Assembly: GCA_022562655.1 (NCBI GenBank)
Contig: JADFOU010000133.1
Span: 1-6,086 of the forward strand
Direction: 5' to 3'
Source of the DNA: a candidate division TA06 bacterium
GTDB lineage: Bacteria; Hydrothermota; DG-26; E44-bin18; JADFOU01
Length of the DNA: 6,086 bases
Shown: piece after piece, positions 1-5,270 of the stretch
Position numbering within the stretch: the stretch's first letter is position 1
Layout of the letters: every line of letters starts with the position of its first letter
The notes under the pieces: model-generated
Told to the model about the DNA's origin: nothing
Database searches by the model: none
Seen by the model: the letters and a program-made list of their open reading frames with translations, nothing else
Translations under genes and position numbers: made by a program

Positions 1-87
1 CTGGACGAAGCCACCCGTCTCGGTGTGGCCATGCTTGAGTACTTCGTGCAGGAGGGAGCCAGCGGATTCAGGATGCCCGGAGAGTAA
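1..87 (+). CDS. C-terminal end of an unidentified protein (partial, 5' end outside window)
   Basis: Frame 1 is open from the first base and ends with TAA at 85-87, giving 28 residues that end in ASGFRMPGE. The GC-rich third positions match the following signal-peptide gene, so it probably belongs to the same source genome as 148-548. There is too little sequence to assign a family, and no domain motif is visible. The 60-base gap to the next ATG has no obvious ribosome binding site or strong promoter. Confidence 0.55.
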   Translation: MDEATRLGVAMLEYFVQEGASGFRMPGE

Positions 88-147
88 CGTCTCCAAGGCG
101 CACTGTGATACGATCTAACTTGCACTGACCGGGTGTAAGTCACCTTC

Positions 148-548
148 ATGCCTCGACTCAGATTCATATTGGCGGCAGGTATAGCCGCAACTATTCTCTC
201 GGCATCCGCGGTCCTTCCCGCGGGGGCAGAGGAGTGGATAACAGAGATCGACAACCGTCACGAGGTCGATTTCCCAGAAACTCTCACCCTATCCATCGAT
301 TTCACAGCACGCGTCCGGTTGATAACGTCACTGCCTCCTTCGGAATAATCGGACGGGACATAACCCGCCGAGAACCCGCGATCCTTATCGAGGGAGATCC
401 GATGAGGGCTGAGTACGTCCTTCAGACCCGCGGCGGTGCGGGCAGCCTCTTCATCCCCAACGGGGCCGGCTTCAAGTATAGATGGATCTTTGAAGACGAA
501 GAGGGCAACAAGGTCGAGACCGATCCCATCGAGTTCATCTATGAAGAT
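148..548 (+). pseudogene. Secreted protein, N-terminal part, peptidase-MA-like (Chloroflexota type); frameshifted and cut at a chimeric join
   Basis: The ATG at 148 opens a typical Sec signal peptide: basic MPRLR, a hydrophobic core IAATILSASAVL, and a likely cleavage after AGA at about residue 27. The following text (HEVDFPETLTLSIDFTA) runs in frame 1 to about 309. It then continues sensibly only in frame 3 from about 312 (RPVDNVTASFGIIGRDITR...FKYRWIFEDEEGNKVETDPIEF), so one base seems missing, or two extra, near 307-315. Read together, this looks like the beta-sandwich N-terminal region seen ahead of the metallopeptidase domain in Chloroflexota peptidase-MA-like proteins. There, a segment of the type 'YRW.IED..GN...T.P..F.Y.D' precedes the peptidase. 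That match is from memory of the family, not a search. No HExxH motif is present, because the sequence switches to pilT at 522-548. The frameshift could be a sequencing error or real decay. Confidence 0.5.
522..548. other. Probable chimeric junction between block A and block B
   Basis: The 27 bases encode DPIEFIYED, which fits both partners. It is a natural continuation of the secreted protein upstream (ETDPIEFIYED) and also the PilT segment that normally precedes KK.LINQREVG (EDPIEF..EDKK). Upstream residues belong only to an exported beta-sandwich protein and downstream residues only to PilT. An exact shared word of this size is what a short-k assembler or a PCR chimera would join on. The true limits of the shared word cannot be fixed without the parent sequences. 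Confidence 0.75.
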
Positions 549-1136
549 AAAAAAGCCCTTATAAACCAGCGGGAGGTAGGACGAGATACAAAATCTTTTG
601 TCAACGCCCTCAAATATGTCCTCCGACAGGATCCAGATGTAATCGTGGTGGGCGAGATGCGAGACCTGGAAACGATTCAACTGGCTATTACAGCCGCTGA
701 AACAGGTCACCTCGTCCTCTCCTCCCTCCATACGATAGATGCGGTCCAAACCGTGGACCGGATTATAGATGTCTTTCCCCAGCATCAGCAGAGGCAGGTT
801 CGCCTCCAGCTCTCCTCTAACTTAGTCGGGGTGATCTCCCAGGTACTCGTGAGGAAAGCGGATGGAAAAGGACTCATCCCCGCACCGGAGGTGATGGTTG
901 CTACAGCGGCTGTGCGAAATCTAATCCGGGAATCCAAGACCCATCAACTCACCTCCATCCTTCAGACCCGGACGAAAGAAGGGATGATGACCCTCAATAT
1001 GTCCCTTTTGAGTCTCGTGAAGAAGAAGGTCATCTCCCTCCCGGAAGCCCTTGCCAAATCCAACAATCAGGAAGAACTGAAGGAGATGACGGGAGAAAGC
1101 CCCACTCAACCCCAAAGTCAAGCTGCCTCTTCTTGA
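522..1136 (+). CDS. pilT: Type IV pilus retraction ATPase PilT, C-terminal part (5' end lost at the junction)
   Basis: PilT is the cytoplasmic hexameric ATPase that drives pilus retraction for twitching motility and DNA uptake. The fragment begins in the conserved DPIEF segment and reads LINQREVGRDTKSF with its Asp box. It then shows Walker B VIVVGEMRD at 639-665, the His box TGHLVLSSLHT at 702-734, and AVRNLIRESKTHQL from 909. That last motif is the AIRNLIRE-type sequence that marks PilT and separates it from the extension ATPase PilB. About 200 residues remain of a family usually near 350-400. The N-terminal PAS-like domain and Walker A loop are missing because of the join, not because of a natural start. 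The tail after about 1080 is rich in Pro, Gln and Ser and is not conserved. The stop at 1134-1136 lies 28 bases before the next gene, so the two may be cotranscribed. Confidence 0.93.
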   Translation, partial: DPIEFIYEDKKALINQREVGRDTKSFVNALKYVLRQDPDVIVVGEMRDLETIQLAITAAETGHLVLSSLHTIDAVQTVDRIIDVFPQHQQRQVRLQLSSNLVGVISQVLVRKADGKGLIPAPEVMVATAAVRNLIRESKTHQLTSILQTRTKEGMMTLNMSLLSLVKKKVISLPEALAKSNNQEELKEMTGESPTQPQSQAASS

Positions 1137-1164
1137 ATTCCTCTAAGTTGGTACTCTCTTTCCG

Positions 1165-1767
1165 ATGAGAAAATCCCTTCCAGTAAGAAAAATCATAAAT
1201 CCGAAATTCATATTCCCAAACAAGTTTCTAATTTGGAATCTGGGAATCGGCATTTGTTGTCTTCTTCTAACAAAAGAGGGTTTTGGAGGGGAATGGGGGA
1301 TTGGGGGAGGAGTAGGGGTTGCCCTTCCTGCAGGGGGTCTAGGAAGGGATTTGAAGGGAGGACCCCGACTGGAGGTCGTTGGGGGAAGGAATGTCCGTTC
1401 TGGTCTTCGAATACAGGGAGGCTTAAGAATTTTCCCCTTAAAAGGCAAGAGGGAAGGAGTGGAGGTGAATCTCCTCTCCGCAGGGCTTTCTGCTCTCTAT
1501 AAAACTTCCACAACAAGAGAAAAAATTTCCCTTCTCATCTCAGGTGGTTTAGGTTGGGATTGGATCAATCGTTCTTTCCAAACAGGAAGGGAGAAGGGGA
1601 GTGGACCCTTTCTCTCTGGAGAAGGGGGGGTCAGTCTCCCTTTCGGATCTGCCGTAGGCGGACTGGATCTGGAGGGACTACTCATCTTTCATCGAATCCT
1701 TTCACAACAGCCAGGGGACGTAGTATCCTTCGGTCTTCGGATCTGGTACAATTTCAATGAAAAATAG
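1165..1767 (+). CDS. Small glycine-rich exported protein, probable outer-membrane beta-barrel
   Basis: This is a 200-residue protein not recognised as a named family. Residues 1-20 are basic and about 21-36 (FLIWNLGIGICCLLLT) form a hydrophobic core. Cleavage near residues 38-42 (EGFGGEWG) is plausible. The mature part has repeated Gly-rich stretches alternating polar and hydrophobic residues (WGIGGGVGVALPAGG, LISGGLGWDW, LSGEGGVSLPFG). It ends with a beta-signal-like strand SFGLRIWYNF followed by NEK, which suggests an 8-stranded barrel folded by BAM. The alternation and near-terminal Phe are visible; the barrel is inference. The start lacks a Shine-Dalgarno sequence, and an alternative later start cannot be excluded because the n-region overlaps a repeat-like sequence at 1201-1250. 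The stop overlaps the next start by 11 bases, supporting an operon with the lipoprotein gene. Confidence 0.72.
   Translation: MRKSLPVRKIINPKFIFPNKFLIWNLGIGICCLLLTKEGFGGEWGIGGGVGVALPAGGLGRDLKGGPRLEVVGGRNVRSGLRIQGGLRIFPLKGKREGVEVNLLSAGLSALYKTSTTREKISLLISGGLGWDWINRSFQTGREKGSGPFLSGEGGVSLPFGSAVGGLDLEGLLIFHRILSQQPGDVVSFGLRIWYNFNEK
1201..1250. repeat. Imperfect inverted repeat inside the signal-peptide coding region
   Basis: ATTCCCA at 1212-1218 is the exact reverse complement of TGGGAAT at 1241-1247. The flanks CCGAAATTC (1201-1209) and GAATCGG (1244-1250) extend the pairing imperfectly. It is A/T-rich, unlike the GC-rich barrel coding that follows. It resembles, from memory, a 'CCCAAACAAGT...' dispersed repeat common in candidate-phylum genomes. 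Here it encodes residues 13-29 of the exported protein. Confidence 0.45.
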
Positions 1768-2524
1768 CTGTAAACGAATTGGGTGGCAGTCAGTCACCTA
1801 CGCTCCAAAGCTTCGGCGACGGAGCGCAGGACCCGTTGGCAGGAGAAGACTGCCACTTCTACTGGAGACTGCTACTCTCCTTTTCATTATCCTCTCTGGG
1901 TGTGGAAAGAACCCCATGGTCTTCCGAATGGTGTCGAATTATGTCCCCATTGAGACCATCGGAAATCGATGGGTCTATCTCCAAGGGGATGGTACAACAA
2001 AGATTGTGGAGGTAACGGGTACTGCTGTCGTTGGAGGTCGCTCCTGTTTTGTCGTTGAGGACAACTCGAATGTGGAAGATGAGTTCTGGTGGAAGGGACC
2101 GGAAGGGGTGGATCGGTATGTGGTGGAAACCCGCTTTGTGAACAATCAGGAGTTTGAGATTGAAAAGAGATGGAGGCCCCACCTTGAGCTTCCCTTGGTT
2201 CTGGGAAATCAATGGGTGAATAACTTTGAAAACGAAACGATCGTGTTCGGAGATACAATCTGTCGAGAGGTCATGCTTGAGGGAGTAGTCGATTCAATTG
2301 TCACCGTTACCGTCCCTGCCGGAACTTTTGAAGAATGCTATAAAGTGAGGATCAATGTTTTGGAGATTACCTGTTCCCCTTTTGAAGGCGATACCTGCAA
2401 TGTTTCATGTGATACCTTGAGGGTTCAGAGTTATGAAACTTATGCCCCCGATGTCGGATTGGTCATGCGAGAAGAGATCGGGGGGACTTTCGTAGAGGAA
2501 CTTCAAACCTTTGAAGTCAAATGA
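1757..2524 (+). CDS. Lipoprotein of unknown function with an unusually long n-region
   Basis: This is a 255-residue protein. Residues 32-49 (LPLLLETATLLFIILSGC) give a hydrophobic core with a clear lipobox LSGC, so Cys49 should be lipidated after cleavage by signal peptidase II. The residue after the +1 Cys is Gly, with Lys and Asn next. The n-region is about 31 residues with many Arg/Lys, far longer than the usual 5-10, and most of it is encoded by a nested palindrome at 1783-1856. The mature part looks all-beta and acidic. A segment from about residue 66 (IGNRWVYLQGDGTTKIVEVTGTAVVGGRSCFVVED) and the later LPLVLGNQW and VTVPAGTFEECYKVRINV motifs resemble the secreted 'hypothetical lipoprotein' type found in uncultured bacteria, where GNRW and AGTF...C.KV recur. 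Four Cys lie close together at about residues 212-224 (CSPFEGDTCNVSCD). Function is unknown. The stop overlaps the next ATG as ATGA, implying translational coupling. Confidence 0.85.
   Translation: MKNSCKRIGWQSVTYAPKLRRRSAGPVGRRRLPLLLETATLLFIILSGCGKNPMVFRMVSNYVPIETIGNRWVYLQGDGTTKIVEVTGTAVVGGRSCFVVEDNSNVEDEFWWKGPEGVDRYVVETRFVNNQEFEIEKRWRPHLELPLVLGNQWVNNFENETIVFGDTICREVMLEGVVDSIVTVTVPAGTFEECYKVRINVLEITCSPFEGDTCNVSCDTLRVQSYETYAPDVGLVMREEIGGTFVEELQTFEVK
1783..1856. repeat. Nested palindromic element (74 bp) in the lipoprotein signal-peptide region
   Basis: The outer arms GTGGCAGTC (1783-1791) and GACTGCCAC (1848-1856) are perfect 9-base reverse complements. Inside them, CCTACGCTCC (1797-1806) pairs with GGAGCGCAGG (1821-1830) at 9 of 10 positions around a 14-base loop containing GCTTCGGCGAC. 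It encodes most of the basic stretch of residues 10-33 that makes the n-region too long. This looks like a small mobile or dispersed palindromic unit sitting inside a reading frame. A structural RNA role is also possible. Confidence 0.65.
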
Positions 2525-4890
2525 ATAAGTACGAGCCTTGTCCTGGCGACAGGCCAGGGATCTCACAGATTTCCACCCGATTCGGGTGGTACCTTGTGGT
2601 TGCAATTTTTCTCTTTTCATCATTCATTCCCTCCCTGAGCGAGGGTTTCACCTTCTCCCTCACAACATCAAAACCCGATTATTTGCGATATGAACTGGTG
2701 GAGATCAGTGTGGGGTTGGGAGGAATTTGGGGAACGGAGATAGAGGTGAAGGGTAGGGTGACTTACGAAGGGAAGGTCGTAGAGGGAGTAGGAGGAGAAG
2801 CCCGAATCGGGTTTCACTATGATCCAGAAAAGAATGTGTATACAGGGTTTTGGCCTCTTCCCTGGAACCCAAGACCAGGAATCTATATCGTAGAAGTCAC
2901 GGTGAAGATCCCAGATTATCAGGGAGTTCTGGTCAATCGGTCCTCCTTCGAAATTCGGGGTAGGAAAGCCTATGAGTTTCCCCAAGGATTTTCGGTTATG
3001 ACCATCGAGACCCTTATGGACTTGACCCATCTCCCCATTATGGATCCGATGGGGGGGAGGTCGGACTGGAGGAATTTCACACGATGGGCTGATTTTTTAG
3101 GGGCTCAAGGAATCTTCTACTCCGTGGGCTGGACCATAGAAGGAGAGGTCTCCCCGGAGGCTCCCTGGTTTGAGACCAACCTTAAAATCTATCCGCGACT
3201 CGCAGAAGAGACCCACCGAGCGGGGTTGATGTTTGGGGCATGGATCGGCGGCTATCTTTTGTGGGGATCTTGGCCAAATTCCCTCGGGTACAAGCACACC
3301 TGGCGGTATAAAGAGGGGAGGCTCTTTCGTGACCATCATATTTCCCTCTTGGATGAGAAAAGACTCCAGGATATTGTCCAACTCGTTCGCCGCCTCGATG
3401 AAGATGCCCGAGTGGACTTCATTGGTATCGATTACATCCGACCCGGTCGGGGAGGACTGGAGATGGCAGAGGAGTTCGTTGACTCAATGCAGATCGAGGT
3501 CCCGCCTCAATGGAAGAGGCTCAATCGGTATGAGAAGATGCGATGGCTGGGAGAGCAGGTCAAAGCCGTTGATTCTGCTTCGCAGACCTCTAATTCTTCC
3601 CCGATCCGTCAGAAATGGGAGTGGTGGCTTGCCCATAAAAGTTCGACGGTCCTTTCGGAAATCCTTCGAAAAGCCAATCCCCACAAACCGATCTTCATTT
3701 TCCTTTTGGGATGGGATAAGGGGCATGATCATGGTCAGGACCCCATCATGTTTCACGACGCCGGGGCTGATCTCATCGCCGTGATGCTCTATGAATCAGA
3801 TCTCCCCAGGTGGAAGGCTATCCTGGACCTATGGTCCAAATATCTTCGAGGAGATGAAGGATTGAACTTGTTGGTGGGAGAGATGGTTGATGCCTCTCTG
3901 ATTGGAAAGGATGAAGACTATCCTGCTCCAGCAATCTTCACCCAACGACTTACGGGTGCCCTCCAAGGAATTTCAAATACTCAAGTGCGAGGGCTCTTCT
4001 GGCACGACCTGACCCGTGGAAACTGGGGAAGAATTGAACCCCATTCGAAAGAGGAATGGCTCATCGCCGGCGCCACTGCCCTTTCGAAAATGAACCAGAA
4101 TCTAACAACGAGAATCATTCTCAATGATGGGAAGGTGAAGGTGATCGTAGAAAATCGGGGAAGGAAATCGATCCAGAAAGGAACCGTCCGCCCCCTCACG
4201 ATTCTTGATTCAAAAGTACAGTTTCCGGATTCAATCTTCCAACTTCCTGTAATTCCCCCAAGAGGCATGGGGATAGTGGAATTCCCATTTCGTTTTACAC
4301 AAGAATCAATCCAAACTTCTTATACTCCAATCTTTCAGTCTATAGAACAAATGACCGCATTTGAAATCAAAACGGAAACAGACCGGATTGTGGATTTTTG
4401 CTACCTCCCCCTTCAGGGAATGGAAAATTCGAAATTCGAAATTCGAAAAGACGAATTGTGGAGGAGAAATTCTGCACATCGTACTTTCAAAACTCGCTCC
4501 ATCTATGGGGGTGGGGATTGCCTCATTGTCAGTATGGAAAACGGGGAGATGGCAAGGGGGCTGAGCGAGAGGCTTCACTTTTTAGATTACGAATACTATC
4601 AGATGAATCCGAAAAGAATCACTCTGACAATCTTGAAAAGATATAAAACCCTCATTCTCCTGGATACAAGTTCGAAAGATTTGAAGTCTGTAATCTGTAA
4701 TACCCGGTCTTCTCATTCGCTCTTGGTTCAATATCTTCAAGAAGGAGGAAAAGTGCTTCTCCATGATAAGAATCCTGACCCAATCGGGTTGAAAGGGGAG
4801 AAAGTTGGAAAGGGAAGGATCCTCACTGCGAATCTAAAGGAAGGGATAGGATTCTTAGAAGATTATCTAAACTGGCTGATTCATGGTTGA
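2521..4890 (+). CDS. Large exported protein with a glycoside-hydrolase-like TIM barrel and a C-terminal GATase-like domain
   Basis: This is a 789-residue protein. Residues 23-41 form a hydrophobic signal segment with cleavage likely near SLSEG. Residues about 43-150 look like an Ig/macroglobulin-like beta domain (KPDYLRYELVEISV... RPGIYIVEVTVKI). From about 155 to 525 there is a TIM-barrel-like region: WADFLGAQGIFYSVGW, HRAGLMFGAWIGGYL, VDFIGIDYIRP (residues 298-308, Asp304), HKPIFIFLLGWDKG, DLIAVMLYESD, LLVGEMVDAS (Glu454) and VRGLFWHDLTRG. The pattern 'LAEETHRAGLMFGAW' plus 'DFIGIDYIRP' recalls the GHL10/DUF187 glycoside-hydrolase-like group. I do not claim a substrate, and Asp304 and Glu454 are only candidate catalytic acids. 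Residues about 530-600 form a second beta domain. Residues about 665-789 look like a GATase1-like flavodoxin fold, as in beta-galactosidase trimerisation domains (YKTLILLDTS... LLVQYLQEGGKVLL). The ATGA overlap with the upstream gene favours this start despite palindromes in the first 25 codons. Confidence 0.75.
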   Translation: MNKYEPCPGDRPGISQISTRFGWYLVVAIFLFSSFIPSLSEGFTFSLTTSKPDYLRYELVEISVGLGGIWGTEIEVKGRVTYEGKVVEGVGGEARIGFHYDPEKNVYTGFWPLPWNPRPGIYIVEVTVKIPDYQGVLVNRSSFEIRGRKAYEFPQGFSVMTIETLMDLTHLPIMDPMGGRSDWRNFTRWADFLGAQGIFYSVGWTIEGEVSPEAPWFETNLKIYPRLAEETHRAGLMFGAWIGGYLLWGSWPNSLGYKHTWRYKEGRLFRDHHISLLDEKRLQDIVQLVRRLDEDARVDFIGIDYIRPGRGGLEMAEEFVDSMQIEVPPQWKRLNRYEKMRWLGEQVKAVDSASQTSNSSPIRQKWEWWLAHKSSTVLSEILRKANPHKPIFIFLLGWDKGHDHGQDPIMFHDAGADLIAVMLYESDLPRWKAILDLWSKYLRGDEGLNLLVGEMVDASLIGKDEDYPAPAIFTQRLTGALQGISNTQVRGLFWHDLTRGNWGRIEPHSKEEWLIAGATALSKMNQNLTTRIILNDGKVKVIVENRGRKSIQKGTVRPLTILDSKVQFPDSIFQLPVIPPRGMGIVEFPFRFTQESIQTSYTPIFQSIEQMTAFEIKTETDRIVDFCYLPLQGMENSKFEIRKDELWRRNSAHRTFKTRSIYGGGDCLIVSMENGEMARGLSERLHFLDYEYYQMNPKRITLTILKRYKTLILLDTSSKDLKSVICNTRSSHSLLVQYLQEGGKVLLHDKNPDPIGLKGEKVGKGRILTANLKEGIGFLEDYLNWLIHG
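2539..2558. repeat. Hairpin repeat, copy 1 (coding)
   Basis: The arms CCTGGC (2542-2547) and GCCAGG (2553-2558) pair perfectly around the loop GACAG. It lies in codons 7-13 of the large exported protein and encodes CPGDRPG. An intergenic copy with the same loop sits at 4938-4957, with a G-C to A-T compensatory change in the stem. Confidence 0.8.
2573..2589. repeat. 17-bp perfect palindrome in signal-peptide coding
   Basis: CCACCCGA (2573-2580) and TCGGGTGG (2582-2589) are perfect reverse complements around a single T. It lies 15 bases after the hairpin repeat copy 1, still upstream of the hydrophobic core, and encodes part of STRFGW. It could be a second insertion or part of one composite element at 2539-2589. 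Confidence 0.6.
3574..3586. repeat. Short hairpin within the TIM-barrel coding sequence
   Basis: TCTGC (3574-3578) and GCAGA (3582-3586) are exact reverse complements around TTC. It sits in a low-complexity Ser/Thr/Asn segment (SASQTSNSSP) between barrel elements, where a small insertion would be tolerated. A five-base arm alone is weak evidence. Confidence 0.3.
4425..4445 (+). repeat. Tandem repeat of a 7-bp unit (AAATTCG) x3 inside the CDS
   Basis: Three exact copies lie at 4425-4431, 4432-4438 and 4439-4445. They total 21 bases, so they keep the frame, and encode roughly ENSKFEIR in the linker before the C-terminal domain of the large exported protein. Seven-base periodicity recurs at 4687-4700 and 4908-4935. 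Confidence 0.85.
4687..4700 (+). repeat. Tandem repeat of a 7-bp unit (TCTGTAA) x2 inside the CDS
   Basis: There are two exact copies at 4687-4693 and 4694-4700, then TAC. They encode part of SVICNT in the C-terminal domain. Alone this could be chance. It is listed because two other 7-bp arrays lie within 280 bases. Confidence 0.5.
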
Positions 4891-4907
4891 CAATGACTTA
4901 CAAAAAT

Positions 4908-4988
4908 GGTAATTGGTTATTGGTAATCGGTTAAACCTGTCCTGACGACAGGTCAGGATTTAACCATTTAACCATTCACTATTTAACC
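4908..4988. repeat. Composite repeat filling the spacer: 7-bp array, hairpin, inverted TTTAACC repeats
   Basis: Four 7-base units GGTAATT, GGTTATT, GGTAATC and GGTTAAA fill 4908-4935. They are followed by the hairpin repeat copy 2. TTTAACC then occurs at 4959-4965, 4967-4973 and 4982-4988, the reverse complement of GGTTAAA at 4929-4935. The 4929-4965 part is therefore a larger interrupted palindrome. The element ends 6 bases before the next ATG, leaving almost no room for a ribosome binding site. No T-tract follows the hairpin, so it is not a standard intrinsic terminator. Confidence 0.8.
4938..4957. repeat. Hairpin repeat, copy 2 (intergenic)
   Basis: The arms CCTGAC (4941-4946) and GTCAGG (4952-4957) pair perfectly around the loop GACAG. 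It matches copy 1 (2539-2558) at 18 of 20 positions. The two differences fall opposite each other in the stem, so pairing is kept. Confidence 0.85.
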
Positions 4989-4994
4989 GACGTT

Positions 4995-5270
4995 ATGATC
5001 GAAGGGGTAAAGATTAATAAGTTGAAGGTCATTTCGGATGAACGAGGCTTCTTGATGGAAATCCTCCGCTCGGATGATGAACTCTTCCGACAATTTGGCC
5101 AGCTCTATTTGACAGTGGTCTATCCGGGAGTGGTGAAGGGATGGCACTACCACAAGAAACAGACCGACCACTTCTGCGTGGTAAAGGGAATGGTGAAAGT
5201 TGCCCTCTATGACCAGCGATCCGAATCGAGGACTTATAAAGAGTTGAACGAATTTTTTATCGGCGAAAAG
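4995..5270 (+). CDS. dTDP-4-dehydrorhamnose 3,5-epimerase-like cupin protein, N-terminal part (3' end lost at the junction)
   Basis: The first 92 residues read as an RfbC-like cupin: IEGVKINKLKVISDERGFLMEILRSDD, then GQLYLTVVYPGVVKGWHYHKKQTDHFCVVKGMVKVALYD and NEFFIGEK. The WHYHKKQTDHF segment (His51, His53, His59) is the conserved active-site strand region of this superfamily. Members epimerise nucleotide-activated 4-keto sugars for rhamnose or related O-antigen sugars in the cytoplasm. The family normally continues after NEFF.G with a PPGV.HGF segment and totals about 140-180 residues. Here the frame instead runs into sequence that is antisense to a radical SAM gene, so residues after about 92 (to the stop at 5414) are not real. 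Which sugar is used cannot be told. The start is the only ATG that gives the full N-terminal motif; no ribosome binding site is visible. Confidence 0.85.
5250..5270. other. Probable chimeric junction between block B and block C
   Basis: These 21 bases encode (N)EFFIGEK on the plus strand for the epimerase, and LFADKKF on the minus strand for the radical SAM protein. Both are natural in their own protein. Left of it only the epimerase makes sense; right of it only the minus-strand radical SAM frame makes sense. Two genes of opposite orientation, both truncated mid-domain at the same short A/T-rich word, indicate an artificial or illegitimate join. Confidence 0.8.

Noticed and set aside
258..785. 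Minus-strand 175-residue frame
   Set aside because: It runs antisense across both the secreted protein and PilT and has no family-like motifs; shadow frame.
234..1136. A 300-residue open frame as a novel fusion protein with PilT
   Set aside because: Its N-terminal 25 residues are an out-of-frame reading of the signal-peptide gene, and the PilT join falls in a shared word; artefact is the simpler reading.
1143..1516. Minus-strand frames rich in Pro and Arg opposite the barrel gene
   Set aside because: Composition is what the antisense of Gly-rich coding gives, with no start context or motifs.
4936..4965. Intrinsic terminator after the large exported protein gene
   Set aside because: The stem is good but no run of T follows, and a copy of the same hairpin sits inside coding sequence.
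4908..4988. CRISPR array
   Set aside because: The units are 7-8 bases with no spacers and no cas genes.
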